Assembly: GCF_022346995.1 (NCBI RefSeq)
Contig: NZ_JAKRNM010000001.1
Coordinates: 310,001 to 374,000, forward strand
Direction of reading: 5' to 3'
From: Paenibacillus sp. ACRRY
GTDB taxonomy: Bacteria > Bacillota > Bacilli > Paenibacillales > Paenibacillaceae
DNA: 64,000 bases
Shown here: positions 45,109 through 55,177 of the stretch, in pieces
Position numbering within the stretch: the first letter of the stretch is position 1
How the letters are laid out: each line of letters opens with the position of its first letter
Translations under genes and position numbers: made by a program
Notes under the pieces: generated by a model
The model's input: the letters and a program-made list of their open reading frames with translations, nothing else
The model's database searches: none
What the model was told of the DNA's origin: nothing

Positions 45109-47433
45109 ATGGTGAACAATGATGATAAAATTTGGTACAACCAACCTGCTGAACGCTGGGAAGAAGCTATGCCTATGGGAAATGGTACCCTGGGTGGCAT
45201 GGTATACGGAAGAACAGATCTGGAACGAATCCAACTAAATGAAGACAGTCTTTGGTATGGTGGTCCGATGGAACGCAACAATCCGGATACCCTTGATCAT
45301 TTAAGTGAGATTCGAGAGCTTGTTTTCAATGGGAAAATTCAGAGAGCGGAAGAACTTGCCACAACATATCTGGTCGGTATACCCGATGGACAGCGTCACT
45401 ATGAACCTCTGGGTGACCTTTATTTGGTTAGTGGAAGCAACAATCAGCATATCGAGGAATATCGCAGAGAACTTGATCTAAAAGAGGGAGTTGTCCGTCT
45501 CAAGTATAGGGATAACGGTGTTCCATTTTTCCGTGAATATTTCTCCAGTTTCCCTGATCAAGTGTTGGTTATACGACAAACTTCAAGCAATCCTTATAAT
45601 CTGTCGTTATTGTTTGGCAGAGGATCGGTACTCAATCCTACACCGTGGTCCGATATTTTGAAGCGTCCTGTAGGTTTCCATTCTTACCTGGATAACATAA
45701 GAAAAAATGAACATGGAGACATGGTCATCACGGGCAGGAGCGGGGGTGAAGGTGGAATTCGCTTTTGTTGCCTTATACGAGTGTTGGTCAAGGGAGGCAG
45801 TGTTTCCTATGCTGGTGGTCAGGTGAAAATAGAGCAAACAAATGACGCTACTATTCTGGTGTCGTCATGCACGGATTTTCGAATGGACGCAGCAGGTTTG
45901 GAAACGGAATGTTTACGAAGGGTAGAGCAAGCTTCAGATAAAACCTATCAACAGCTCCGTACAGACCATGTTAGAGACTATCAGAATCTCTATAACAGAG
46001 TGAAGCTATCTCTCGAAGGTCATCCTGGTTCAACTTCTCTAGCTGAAATGCCTATAGATGTGCGACTGCGCAGAATTAAGGAAGGGCATGATGATCCGGG
46101 TTTAGTCGGCCTATATTTCCAATTTGGTCGTTATCTGCTTATCTCCAGCAGCCGTCCTGGTGCATTACCTGCTAACCTCCAGGGGATCTGGAATAAGGAT
46201 ATGTTACCTATTTGGGACAGCAAGTACACGATTAATATTAACACGCAGATGAACTATTGGCTCGCCGAGAGCTGCAATCTTTCTGAGTGTCATATCCCTC
46301 TGTTTGATTTTATTGAACGTCTGCGAAAAAGGGGAACGGAGACCGCCAAAGTCATGTATGGCTGCAGGGGATTTGTCGCTCATCATAACTCAGATCTATG
46401 GGCTGATACAGCTCCTCAGGATGTGTGCATTACTTCTACCTTCTGGACTATGGGAGCCGCTTGGTTGAGTCTGCATTTATGGGATCACTATGAGTTTGGA
46501 AGAGATGTTGAATTTCTGAAAAAGGCATATGAAACGATGAAGGAAGCCGCTCTTTTCCTTTTGGATTATCTGGTCGAGGATCCGCTTGGGAATCTGGTTA
46601 CCTGTCCTTCATCATCACCAGAGAACCGTTATCTTCTTCCGAGCGGAGAATCAGGAGCATTATGCTACGGCCCCTCGATGGACAGCCAAATTATCCGGGA
46701 GCTGTTTCAACGATGTATCGAGAGTTCCGAGATTTTGCAATTGGATCAGGAATTTAGTGAGACTTTAAAGAGAGCACTGGAAAGAATACCTCGGCCGGCC
46801 ATTGGGAAATTTGGACAAATTCAGGAATGGAGTATGGATTATGATGAATTGGAGCCTGGGCACAGGCACATTTCCCATCTGTTTGCGCTTCATCCTGGCT
46901 CCCAGATTTCATTGAAGTCAACACCGAATTTTGCTGGTGCAGCTCAGACAACACTGGAACGGCGGTTACAAAATGGGGGCGGACATACGGGCTGGAGCAG
47001 AGCATGGATTTTAAATATGTGGGCGAGGCTTGAGGACGAGAAGTTATCCTATGACAATGTAATGGAGCTGCTTCGAACATCCACCTTACCCAATTTATTC
47101 TGCGATCATCCACCATTCCAGATTGATGGGAACTTTGGCGGGACTGCAGGTATTGCAGAGATGTTATTACAGAGTCATGCAGGAGAGATTCGACTCCTTC
47201 CAGCATTGCCGAAGCAGTGGTTACATGGATATGTTCGGGGTCTTCGGGCACGAGGAGGCTTCGAAATTGAAATGGAATGGAAAGATGGTTTCTTGAAAAC
47301 GGCTAAGTTACGTTCGCTGCAGACCGGTGCATTCACAGTATCTTATCTGGACAAATCCTTCGAATTTGAAGTTTTAAAACCAGAGTCCGTTATCGATGTA
47401 TCTGAACAGCTGGCCTATGTTAGGAGAGATTGA
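45109..47433 (+). CDS. GH95 alpha-L-fucosidase / alpha-L-galactosidase
   Basis: 774 residues, no signal peptide, so cytoplasmic. N-terminal sandwich (WEEAMPMGNGTLGGMVYG), helical linker and an (alpha/alpha)6 barrel with the inverting-enzyme residues: NINTQMNYW (two Asn), SPENRY (acid Glu), and IDGNFGGTAGI (Asp). Members release alpha-1,2-fucose or alpha-L-galactose; alpha-L-galactose caps occur on some glucuronoarabinoxylans and xyloglucans, which would fit this xylan-rich region. ATG 45109 after AGGAGAG. Confidence 0.93.
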   Translation: MVNNDDKIWYNQPAERWEEAMPMGNGTLGGMVYGRTDLERIQLNEDSLWYGGPMERNNPDTLDHLSEIRELVFNGKIQRAEELATTYLVGIPDGQRHYEPLGDLYLVSGSNNQHIEEYRRELDLKEGVVRLKYRDNGVPFFREYFSSFPDQVLVIRQTSSNPYNLSLLFGRGSVLNPTPWSDILKRPVGFHSYLDNIRKNEHGDMVITGRSGGEGGIRFCCLIRVLVKGGSVSYAGGQVKIEQTNDATILVSSCTDFRMDAAGLETECLRRVEQASDKTYQQLRTDHVRDYQNLYNRVKLSLEGHPGSTSLAEMPIDVRLRRIKEGHDDPGLVGLYFQFGRYLLISSSRPGALPANLQGIWNKDMLPIWDSKYTININTQMNYWLAESCNLSECHIPLFDFIERLRKRGTETAKVMYGCRGFVAHHNSDLWADTAPQDVCITSTFWTMGAAWLSLHLWDHYEFGRDVEFLKKAYETMKEAALFLLDYLVEDPLGNLVTCPSSSPENRYLLPSGESGALCYGPSMDSQIIRELFQRCIESSEILQLDQEFSETLKRALERIPRPAIGKFGQIQEWSMDYDELEPGHRHISHLFALHPGSQISLKSTPNFAGAAQTTLERRLQNGGGHTGWSRAWILNMWARLEDEKLSYDNVMELLRTSTLPNLFCDHPPFQIDGNFGGTAGIAEMLLQSHAGEIRLLPALPKQWLHGYVRGLRARGGFEIEMEWKDGFLKTAKLRSLQTGAFTVSYLDKSFEFEVLKPESVIDVSEQLAYVRRD

Positions 47434-47575
47434 TACTGCGTGTCAATGTGAGCTGCGTGGACATTTAATTGGTTGATCAGCCTAGACCTCATGCTTTTTC
47501 ATGATTTGCTACCAAACCGGATGTGAATGGTCTATGATCAAGTCATATTACAATGACAAGCGGCGAGGGCAGAAG

Positions 47576-47974
47576 ATGAAACAAGTAAAACGGATCGATA
47601 AAGTAAAAGCCATGGCGAGGGAAATCAAGCGGAATGTATTTGTCTTGTACCTGGCATACAAGGATGCCAGGGTACCCTGGTATACCAAGTTATTTGCGAT
47701 CTGCGTGGTAGCATACGCATTCAGTCCGATAGACCTGATCCCGGATTTTATACCTGTGCTTGGGTATCTTGATGACCTGATTATAGTCCCGTTAGGCATT
47801 ACAATTGCGTTGAAGCTGATTCCACAAGAAGTCATCCGGGATTGCAGGGATAAGGCGGAGGAGATTCGGAAGAATGGTAAACCTACGAATTGGGTTGCGG
47901 GAGGATTGTTTATTATGGTGTGGATCGTGCTTGCTATCTGGCTCGGTTCGATCTGTTATAAACTTTTCGTTTAA
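47576..47974 (+). CDS. YkvA-like DUF1232 membrane protein
   Basis: 132 residues. The DUF1232 core SPIDLIPDFIPVLGYLDDL is present between two hydrophobic segments, with a further C-terminal transmembrane helix. ATG 47576 follows GAGGG; the open frame extends upstream without a ribosome site. Function of the family is unknown. Confidence 0.82.
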   Translation: MKQVKRIDKVKAMAREIKRNVFVLYLAYKDARVPWYTKLFAICVVAYAFSPIDLIPDFIPVLGYLDDLIIVPLGITIALKLIPQEVIRDCRDKAEEIRKNGKPTNWVAGGLFIMVWIVLAIWLGSICYKLFV

Positions 47975-48074
47975 AGCTAGTGCGATGCAAGAAAGCTGTA
48001 TAGCAACGTTCCCCGCATAGTCCAACCTGTTATTGTCTTAGTTCAAGGTTCATGCACATTACTGCACTGACCAT

Positions 48075-48115
48075 AAAAATGCCCTTCTGAACCAGCAGAT
48101 TCAGAAGGGCATTTT
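48075..48115. terminator. Bidirectional terminator between YkvA-like and MerR genes
   Basis: AAAAATGCCCTTCTGAA pairs perfectly with its complement after an eight-base loop, with A- and T-runs on both sides. Confidence 0.9.
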
Positions 48116-48143
48116 TCTTATGGACTATTAAACAATCGATGTG

Positions 48144-48521
48144 CTATTTGGAGTCGATGTGAAAGATGCCAATTTCGTTATAATGCTCCAGCTTATAGTC
48201 AATTGTCCCAAGACTGCAGTTCAGCATATCCATTTGTTTCAGAATATTTTGCCGATGCTGCTCCAGCATAACCTTTCGCTGTTCACTCGTGGAAGAACCC
48301 TCCAGGCATAGCAGCATAAATGCTTTGATGTCCTCTAGGGACATGCCGCTGTCCTTCAGGCAGCGTACCAACTCCAGCCAGCATATATCCATCTCGGAAT
48401 ATTGGCGCGTACCGTATTCCGTCTTTTTCAACAAAGGCATTAAACCTGCCCTGTCGTAGAAACGTAAAGTGGAAGGCGGTAATTGGGTGCGTTCCGCGAC
48501 TTGTTTAATCGTAAATTCCAA
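48144..48521 (-). CDS. MerR-family regulator of the NmlR/AdhR aldehyde-responsive type
   Basis: 125 residues from TTG 48521 after GAAAGGAAG. N-terminal MerR helix-turn-helix and wing (TIKQVAERTQLPPSTLRFYD, YGTRQYSEMDI) and a long dimer helix, but no C-terminal ligand domain. A single cysteine at position 54 (ELVRCLKDSGMS) is in the spot of the reactive cysteine of NmlR and AdhR, which sense formaldehyde, methylglyoxal or related electrophiles. It is divergent from an aldo/keto reductase with a shared operator. Sensing function is inferred from that residue. Confidence 0.88.
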   Translation of the reverse strand: MEFTIKQVAERTQLPPSTLRFYDRAGLMPLLKKTEYGTRQYSEMDICWLELVRCLKDSGMSLEDIKAFMLLCLEGSSTSEQRKVMLEQHRQNILKQMDMLNCSLGTIDYKLEHYNEIGIFHIDSK

Positions 48522-48556
48522 GCAAATCTTCCTTTCAAAAAAATCGATTGAATGGC

Positions 48557-48587
48557 TTGACTTAAACCTAAGTTTAACCACTATCCT
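48557..48587 (+). promoter_or_regulatory. MerR-type promoter with 19-base spacer and palindromic operator
   Basis: TTGACT (48557-48562) and TATCCT (48582-48587) are 19 bases apart. The palindrome TTAAAC-CTAA-GTTTAA (48562-48577) fills the spacer, which is the standard MerR layout in which the bound regulator twists the long spacer to activate. It drives the reductase gene at 48657. Confidence 0.8.
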
Positions 48588-48656
48588 AAGATTGTTCAAT
48601 AGAGCGTTTTCAGGAGATAAGCTCTCATTTTACTATTCAGTGAAGGAGTGATTTGG

Positions 48657-49628
48657 TTGAAGTACAGAAGACTGGGCAGAAGCGGATTGAAAGTAAGCGA
48701 AATCGGATTGGGGAGCTGGCTGACCTATGGATCGGCTACATCGGAGGAAGCTGCGCGTGCCTGCATGCATCAGGCATATGAACTGGGCATCAACCTTTTC
48801 GATACATCCAATTCCTATCCGGGTGCGGAGGAGGTAATGGGCAGTACATTGAAACAGTATCCACGAAGCAGTTACGTACTGGCCACGAAGCTGTTTTTCC
48901 CACAAGGATCGGGACCAAACGATCGTGGATTGTCCCGCAAACACATTATGGAGCAGTGCGAAGCGAGCTTGAAGCGATTGGGTACCGATTACATTGATTT
49001 ATACCAATGCCACCGCTTTGATTCCGAAACGCCTATTGACGAAACACTTAGAGCATTGGATGACTTGCAGGCACAAGGTAAAATATTGTATGCGGGTGTC
49101 AGCGAATGGACGGCAGCCCAGATAGCTGAAGCCTCTGGGATCGGCAAACGCCTGAATCTGCGTCCATTAATATCCAATCAGCCGATCTACAACATGTTTG
49201 AACGTTATATTGAGAGAGAAGGTATTATTGAACAATGTGAGCAGGAAGGACAGGGACTTATCGTATTTTCTCCATTGGCGCAAGGTGTATTGACGGGGAA
49301 ATACAAAGCTGGACATCAGATTCCAGAAGGAACACGGGCCTCCAATGATCAAACGAATGGGGTTATCAACAGTTACTTGCGTGAAGACGTGCTTCAATGT
49401 ACAGCACAGCTGTCGGAACTGGCTAATGAACTTGGGGCAACGTTATCCCAGTTTGCTCTGGCATGGATTCTGCGTCAGTCTGTTGTAAGTTCAGCCATCA
49501 TCGGCTCCAGTAGACCGGCACAAATTGAAGAAAACATCAAAGCGACCGAACTGGAACTTACTTCCGATATCATCGAACGAACGGAGAAGATTCTATCGTC
49601 GGTCAGCCATTTTGCACCACTGAGATAG
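48657..49628 (+). CDS. Aldo/keto reductase (Kv-beta/YghZ-like)
   Basis: 323 residues from TTG 48657 after AAGGAG. Catalytic tetrad visible: D and Y in FDTSNSYPGAEE, K in LATKLFF and H in YQCHRFD; NADPH-binding IIGSSRPAQIEEN near the C-terminus. It reduces aldehydes or ketones such as methylglyoxal. Under control of the divergent MerR regulator, so likely part of a carbonyl-stress response. Confidence 0.93.
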   Translation: MKYRRLGRSGLKVSEIGLGSWLTYGSATSEEAARACMHQAYELGINLFDTSNSYPGAEEVMGSTLKQYPRSSYVLATKLFFPQGSGPNDRGLSRKHIMEQCEASLKRLGTDYIDLYQCHRFDSETPIDETLRALDDLQAQGKILYAGVSEWTAAQIAEASGIGKRLNLRPLISNQPIYNMFERYIEREGIIEQCEQEGQGLIVFSPLAQGVLTGKYKAGHQIPEGTRASNDQTNGVINSYLREDVLQCTAQLSELANELGATLSQFALAWILRQSVVSSAIIGSSRPAQIEENIKATELELTSDIIERTEKILSSVSHFAPLR

Positions 49629-49711
49629 AAATCTGGTAAAGATATCGGGTGAATTTCATACTGAATGCTGATTATAAGCGGGGTTGTAACAGAATATTTT
49701 TTGCATGATAA

Positions 49712-49737
49712 GGTTAGCCAGTATGTACTGGCTAGCC
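49712..49737 (+). terminator. Hairpin after the aldo/keto reductase gene
   Basis: GGTTAGCCAGTA and TACTGGCTAGCC pair in nearly all positions around a two-base loop; only a short T-rich tail follows. Confidence 0.55.
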
Positions 49738-49850
49738 TATTTGGTTATTTAGAAATACTGGTTTCAACGATTGAAGAAGACTATAAGCGTACGTGCTCAG
49801 TTCGTTGAAGTTGAATGATTCATGTAGACGGTAAAAACGAGTAGACACAC

Positions 49851-49891
49851 TTAATAAAGTATTTTAACATAGTACTTATTAAAAGTATTAT
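49851..49891 (+). promoter_or_regulatory. Promoter and candidate operator of the MFS gene
   Basis: TTAATAAAGTA (49851-49861) and TACTTATTAA (49873-49882) form an inverted repeat with one unpaired base. It surrounds TTAACA (49864-49869), which with TATTAT (49886-49891) makes a promoter of 16-base spacing. AAGTATT recurs 26 bases apart. The regulator is not encoded next to it. Confidence 0.45.
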
Positions 49892-49919
49892 TAAATCGAG
49901 AAGGGATGAACACTATCAT

Positions 49920-51128
49920 ATGACAGAATCATTAAAACACCAGCGAACGCTTCGAAACATCTTGTTCCTGTTATTTGCCTTGCCAGGTCTGTCTTTTGCC
50001 TCTTGGGTAGCTCGAACACCTGCGGTAAGGGATACACTGAACGTCTCTACCGCAGAGATGGGAATGATCATTTTTGCCCTGTCGATAGGTTCGTTGACAG
50101 GATTACTAACGGCGGGATCTGTCATTGCCCGTCAAGGTGCACGATTAGTGATCGTGATCAGTTCTCTCATGATTGTGATTGGATTCGTTGTCATAGGGAT
50201 TGGCGCATCAATACAGGTCATGTCGATTGTTATGACTGGATTACTTCTGTTTGGATGTGGTTTCGGTGCAGCCGAAGTCGGTCTGAACATGGAAGGTTCT
50301 GCAGTCGAGAAGGCGTTAAACAAAGTTTTATTGCCTGCTTTTCATGGTTTTTTTAGTGTAGGTACACTTGCTGGGGCAGTGATCGGAATTGGCGCAGAAG
50401 CCATTGAGCTTCCAATTATCATTCATTTTTCAATTCTTGCCTTATTCATCACCGTAATATTATTGAGCTGTTTTCGCTTTCTTCCTGAAGTGACTGGCAA
50501 GGAAACGATCCAAGCCTCCTCTCAAAAGGGTACAGGTGTCAAAATGCAGTTAAAGGTCTGGACGGAGAAACGAACCTTGTTGATCGGTGTCATGGTTCTG
50601 GGGATGGCATTTGCTGAGGGTTCTGCGAACGATTGGTTGCCATTAATTATGGTTGATGGACATGGTGTGAATGCATTGACAGGTTCATTGATCTACGGTT
50701 TATTTGTTACAGCCATGACTCTTGGACGTTTCTCAGGAGGGTGGGTTCTGAATCGGTATGGGAGGGTGCGAGTATTGACGGGTTGCGCGGTCTCAGCCAT
50801 TTTGGGTCTAATACTCGTAATCTGGGGCCAACATTACATTCTTGCGGCAATTGGGGTGCTTTTGTGGGGTCTCGGGGCTTCACTAGGTTTTCCGGTTGGT
50901 TTGTCTGCAGCCGGAGATGAACCTGAAGGCGCAGCGGCAAGAGTTGGTGCTGTAGCTACATCTGGATATATTGCTTCATTGGTTGGACCGCCATTTCTGG
51001 GCTTCCTGGGAGAACATTTTGGATTACTGAATGCCATGATTGCTGTGATGATTGGGGTCATCATCTCAGGGTCACTTACCAGAGCTGCTAAACCTATTCA
51101 GGTTCACATAAAAAAACCTTCGCATTAA
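49920..51128 (+). CDS. MFS transporter (YbjJ/FucP-like)
   Basis: 402 residues with 12 predicted helices and motif-like loops (LTAGSVIARQGARL, GRFSGGWVLNRYGRVRVL). Similar proteins export drugs or sugars; substrate unknown. GAAGGGATG lies 11 to 14 bases before ATG 49920. An inverted repeat overlaps its promoter. Confidence 0.87.
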   Translation: MTESLKHQRTLRNILFLLFALPGLSFASWVARTPAVRDTLNVSTAEMGMIIFALSIGSLTGLLTAGSVIARQGARLVIVISSLMIVIGFVVIGIGASIQVMSIVMTGLLLFGCGFGAAEVGLNMEGSAVEKALNKVLLPAFHGFFSVGTLAGAVIGIGAEAIELPIIIHFSILALFITVILLSCFRFLPEVTGKETIQASSQKGTGVKMQLKVWTEKRTLLIGVMVLGMAFAEGSANDWLPLIMVDGHGVNALTGSLIYGLFVTAMTLGRFSGGWVLNRYGRVRVLTGCAVSAILGLILVIWGQHYILAAIGVLLWGLGASLGFPVGLSAAGDEPEGAAARVGAVATSGYIASLVGPPFLGFLGEHFGLLNAMIAVMIGVIISGSLTRAAKPIQVHIKKPSH

Positions 51129-51215
51129 GAATACCTCACAGATGCCCCATTCGCACAGGCAAGCAGTCCATTTATTGCGTAAACTACAGGAGATCAGTAG
51201 AGCGAGGTGAATTCA

Positions 51216-51749
51216 ATGGCTAAAATCAACGATATACGCCTAAAGGCAAAGCGATATAAAGCCAAACCCGTCTGCGTGACTCTTCATAATGGTGAAACAT
51301 ACATTGGTTATATCGCTGAAGTGAATAACGGTGGAGTGGTGCTAACTGGCGGAGGAACCGTATTGGGCACTCCAACAACAGGAGGCAATCTCCAGCGTTC
51401 TAACCGGAACCGAAAGGTTGTTACAGGCAATAAGGGAGGCTCCTCTTATAAAAGAAAACAGGGCAAAGGCACACGTAAGCCATCTACGCGTTCGCGTCAC
51501 ATGTCGCAAGCGCAGGTTTCGTCCTTTCTCCCTATGATGGGTTCCTTGTTTGGCGGGCTCGGTGGCGGGGCCGCAGCTGGAGGTGCTGGAGGATTACTTG
51601 GCGGAGGAATGCGGTTATTCGGCATGATCCAGCAATTCGTGCCCGTCGTGAAAATGGGCTATGGTATGATCAAGTCCATCAAGCCGTTCATGGGTGCCGT
51701 CCAAGGCCTTATGGCTGGGCCTAGTCAGGCCGAACAGGAAGAAGCATAA
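51216..51749 (+). CDS. Uncharacterised protein with Sm-like N-terminus and glycine-rich tail
   Basis: 177 residues from ATG 51216 after GCGAGGTGA. Residues 15-50 (PVCVTLHNGETYIGYIAEV, then GGVVLTGGG) resemble an Sm/LSm-type strand pair. A basic, Arg/Lys/Ser-rich middle (SYKRKQGKGTRKPSTRSRH) and a Gly-rich hydrophobic end (GGLGGGAAAGGAGG) follow. It could bind nucleic acid or belong to a spore or surface structure; no function is known. Confidence 0.7.
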   Translation: MAKINDIRLKAKRYKAKPVCVTLHNGETYIGYIAEVNNGGVVLTGGGTVLGTPTTGGNLQRSNRNRKVVTGNKGGSSYKRKQGKGTRKPSTRSRHMSQAQVSSFLPMMGSLFGGLGGGAAAGGAGGLLGGGMRLFGMIQQFVPVVKMGYGMIKSIKPFMGAVQGLMAGPSQAEQEEA

Positions 51750-51758
51750 TAAACTTAC

Positions 51759-51797
51759 AGCCCCTTAGACAGATGTAAGGGGCTTTTCTTTTTGGTA
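51759..51797 (+). terminator. Terminator after the Sm-like gene
   Basis: AGCCCCTTA and TAAGGGGCT pair around an eight-base loop; TTTTCTTTTT follows. Confidence 0.8.
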
Positions 51798-51849
51798 AGA
51801 GAGGACTGGTGTATGATGGACAAAACGACCTATGAGGAGAGGATATTCT

Positions 51850-53265
51850 ATGAAGAGCTTGTTTGTCATCGAAGCTAACCGTGTCTTGCTGAATAAGGAA
51901 GAAGGAGAGCCAGTGGTGATTAAAGGCGGCATTACAAGTGAGGGCTTCTCGATCATTCATATCTTCAATCGCGGGTGGCATCCGTTCGGATATCTACGGG
52001 ACAAGTATGGAATATGGTGGTTTGATGGACGCAAGACCAAAGTGACTTTAGTGAGTAAAGAAACCACCGAATTTCGGGTATTGGACGATGATTACGGACT
52101 GGCTTCCGAGCATGTCTACTTGGAAGACAAGCTGATTCTAGGGGCGGACCCTGCCACGTTTATCTTGCTGCCAGGCTCGCCATATTTCGCCAAGGACAAG
52201 CATCGGCTTTATGTGAAGAGCGGCGACAGGTTTCACACATGGGACGATATAGATGTGGCGACAACAGTGGCTCACCTGGATTTCTGTACCGATAAGGATC
52301 ATGTTTTTCATCTGTTTGACTCACTGTCGTACGCCAATGGCAGCAAGGATGAGCTGAGCTCATGGCTGAGGGAAACTTATCCCGACATACACGGTTGGTG
52401 GCATCCAGACTACGAAAACACAGAGGAAGGGGCGGAACAAATTCGGGAAAATTGGTACAGAACCAATTATGCAGTCTTCTACTGTGAGGAGATTGGGTCC
52501 TCAAACCGTAAGGGGACACGTACCATATTCAATTTGGTAAAAGGCGCGGACCCTGTCACGTTCGAGGTGTTGAGCGACCAGTATGGTCGTGATAAGGAGA
52601 GTATCTATTGTCATTGGAGAAAGGTTAGCGGAGCAGACGCGATGAATTTCAATTCATTGGGCGGGTTGTTCGGAAGTGATGCGGAGAATATTTTCTATAA
52701 TGGGTATATGGTGGCAGAAGCTGATCGTACAACGTTTAGATGTCTGCTGCCATCAGGGCATCTGGGCCTCTCCAAGGATGCTCTTAATGTCTACCACGCT
52801 CAGTTTGTTCGTACAGACAGCCCGTTCGGTCATCCGGATTACATCTTGAAGCCCATTACTGGAGCTGACCCGGAAAGCTTCGAGTTATTGTCTGAGCAGG
52901 GAAGCTGGGCGGTTGATCGAAACGCGGTTTACCAGTGGGGCAACTTGGCCAAGAAGCTGGACCGTGCCAGTTTCGTTTATTTGTTCGATGAGGGGCCAGA
53001 AAGTTGGGCGGTTGATCGGCAAGGACTGTACAATGCCAATGGAAGACGCACGGTAAAAGGAATTGACGGTGCGAGCTTCCGGATGCTGAATCGATATTGG
53101 GGGACAGATGACCAATCCGTATTTTGCTTCGTCACGGGAGCTGTGCAGCGGGCAGCAGATGCGGCAACGTTCCGGGTGACAAACGACAGAGGCGGAGCAG
53201 AGGACAAGGATTTCCACTACGAAATCAAGGATAATGGAACGATCCGAAAAACCAAGAAAAAATAG
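51850..53265 (+). CDS. DKNYY-repeat protein
   Basis: 471 residues from ATG 51850 after GAGGAGAGG. Repeated units of the DKNYY type are seen: an Asp/Lys-x-Tyr core such as AKDKHRLYV, GRDKESIYCH, GSDAENIFYNG, AVDRNAVYQWG, AVDRQGLYNANG and GTDDQSVFC. Each is preceded by a GADPxTF-like turn (for example GADPVTFEVL). No signal peptide. The repeats form a beta structure of unknown function. Confidence 0.78.
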   Translation: MKSLFVIEANRVLLNKEEGEPVVIKGGITSEGFSIIHIFNRGWHPFGYLRDKYGIWWFDGRKTKVTLVSKETTEFRVLDDDYGLASEHVYLEDKLILGADPATFILLPGSPYFAKDKHRLYVKSGDRFHTWDDIDVATTVAHLDFCTDKDHVFHLFDSLSYANGSKDELSSWLRETYPDIHGWWHPDYENTEEGAEQIRENWYRTNYAVFYCEEIGSSNRKGTRTIFNLVKGADPVTFEVLSDQYGRDKESIYCHWRKVSGADAMNFNSLGGLFGSDAENIFYNGYMVAEADRTTFRCLLPSGHLGLSKDALNVYHAQFVRTDSPFGHPDYILKPITGADPESFELLSEQGSWAVDRNAVYQWGNLAKKLDRASFVYLFDEGPESWAVDRQGLYNANGRRTVKGIDGASFRMLNRYWGTDDQSVFCFVTGAVQRAADAATFRVTNDRGGAEDKDFHYEIKDNGTIRKTKKK

Positions 53266-53315
53266 CGTCCCGTAATTCTCATATCTGCAAATAACATCAG
53301 GATGGAGCCAAAAGT

Positions 53316-53347
53316 GGGATTGACCGACACGTACAATCCCTTCTTAT
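53316..53347 (+). terminator. Terminator after the DKNYY gene
   Basis: GGGATTG and CAATCCC pair around 11 bases, followed by TTCTTATTGTTC, overlapping the end of the convergent gene. Confidence 0.5.
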
Positions 53348-53799
53348 TGTTCTGATTGTATGAACTGCTTCCTAAAAAGGAGCCCATAACCGTATGCTAA
53401 AACCAAAGGAAGAAGGTAGGAAAGGGCAGTCCAGTAGATATTCCATCCATTGAAGTACACTACTCTGCCCATTTCTTTGGCCAGCCATTCAATGAGGGTA
53501 AGAACCACGGCTGTAATGACTATGGCGAGCCAGGGTTTTGTACCTTTATTAAGGATGGCAAACATCATAAGACATCCTGAGATAGGGTAGATACCCAAAT
53601 CCATTGGAAGAGCTGTATAGGACTGATTATTGGAGTTAGGCAGAATGTTCCAGAAAAAATTGAAACCCACACTATTGACGCAAGCAGAAGCGGCTACGCC
53701 CAGCGGATAAAAAATAATGAGGATTTTGGGGTGTCTACGTAAAATCCATCCACCAATTAGAACAGGAATCATAAAACCCAAAATAATATTTCCCAACAT
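53344..53799 (-). CDS. Small polytopic membrane protein (CBO0543-like)
   Basis: 151 residues with about five transmembrane helices and conserved-looking acidic and aromatic residues between them (LIEWLAKEMGRVVYFNGW). ATG 53799 follows GAGGAG. It resembles the CBO0543 family of membrane proteins common in spore-formers; function unknown. Confidence 0.72.
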   Translation of the reverse strand: MLGNIILGFMIPVLIGGWILRRHPKILIIFYPLGVAASACVNSVGFNFFWNILPNSNNQSYTALPMDLGIYPISGCLMMFAILNKGTKPWLAIVITAVVLTLIEWLAKEMGRVVYFNGWNIYWTALSYLLPLVLAYGYGLLFRKQFIQSEQ

Positions 53800-53852
53800 G
53801 ATGATCACTCCTCATATTCATCGACCTGAAGCACGGTAAGCCACTCTATCCG

Positions 53853-54041
53853 TTAGTCCATCTTATTTTTATCCTCAAGTAGTGTATTGAGCTTCTGGTT
53901 TACCATTTTTAATTGTTTATCATAATGTTTAAATGTAATAAATCCAATCACGGCCTTCACTGCAAAAAATACTATTGCTGCGATGACGATCAGTGCATAA
54001 TTATGTGCAATCTGCTTGAGCCATTCATTTAATCCATTCAA
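53853..54041 (-). CDS. Small membrane protein (62 residues)
   Basis: One transmembrane helix (YALIVIAAIVFFAVKAVIGF) followed by a short helical, charged tail (KQLKMVNQKLNTLLEDKN) likely to form a coiled coil. TTG start nine bases after AAGGG. Lies upstream of, and probably with, the CBO0543-like gene. Function unknown. Confidence 0.6.
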   Translation of the reverse strand: MNGLNEWLKQIAHNYALIVIAAIVFFAVKAVIGFITFKHYDKQLKMVNQKLNTLLEDKNKMD

Positions 54042-55119
<1,078 letters not shown>

Positions 55120-55142
55120 CGGGAACAAGAGCGTTGTTGAAG

Positions 55143-55173
55143 GTCGATTTCCATTGTGAAATCGGCTTTTTTT
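55143..55173 (+). terminator. Terminator after the aminopeptidase gene
   Basis: CGATTTC and GAAATCG pair around six bases and GCTTTTTTTG follows. Confidence 0.75.
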
Positions 55174-55177
55174 GTGT

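Noticed and set aside
49906..49923. Five-codon frame MNTII ending on the MFS start codon, like a leader peptide
   Set aside because: Its ATG overlaps the only ribosome-site-like sequence, so it would not be translated; probably chance.
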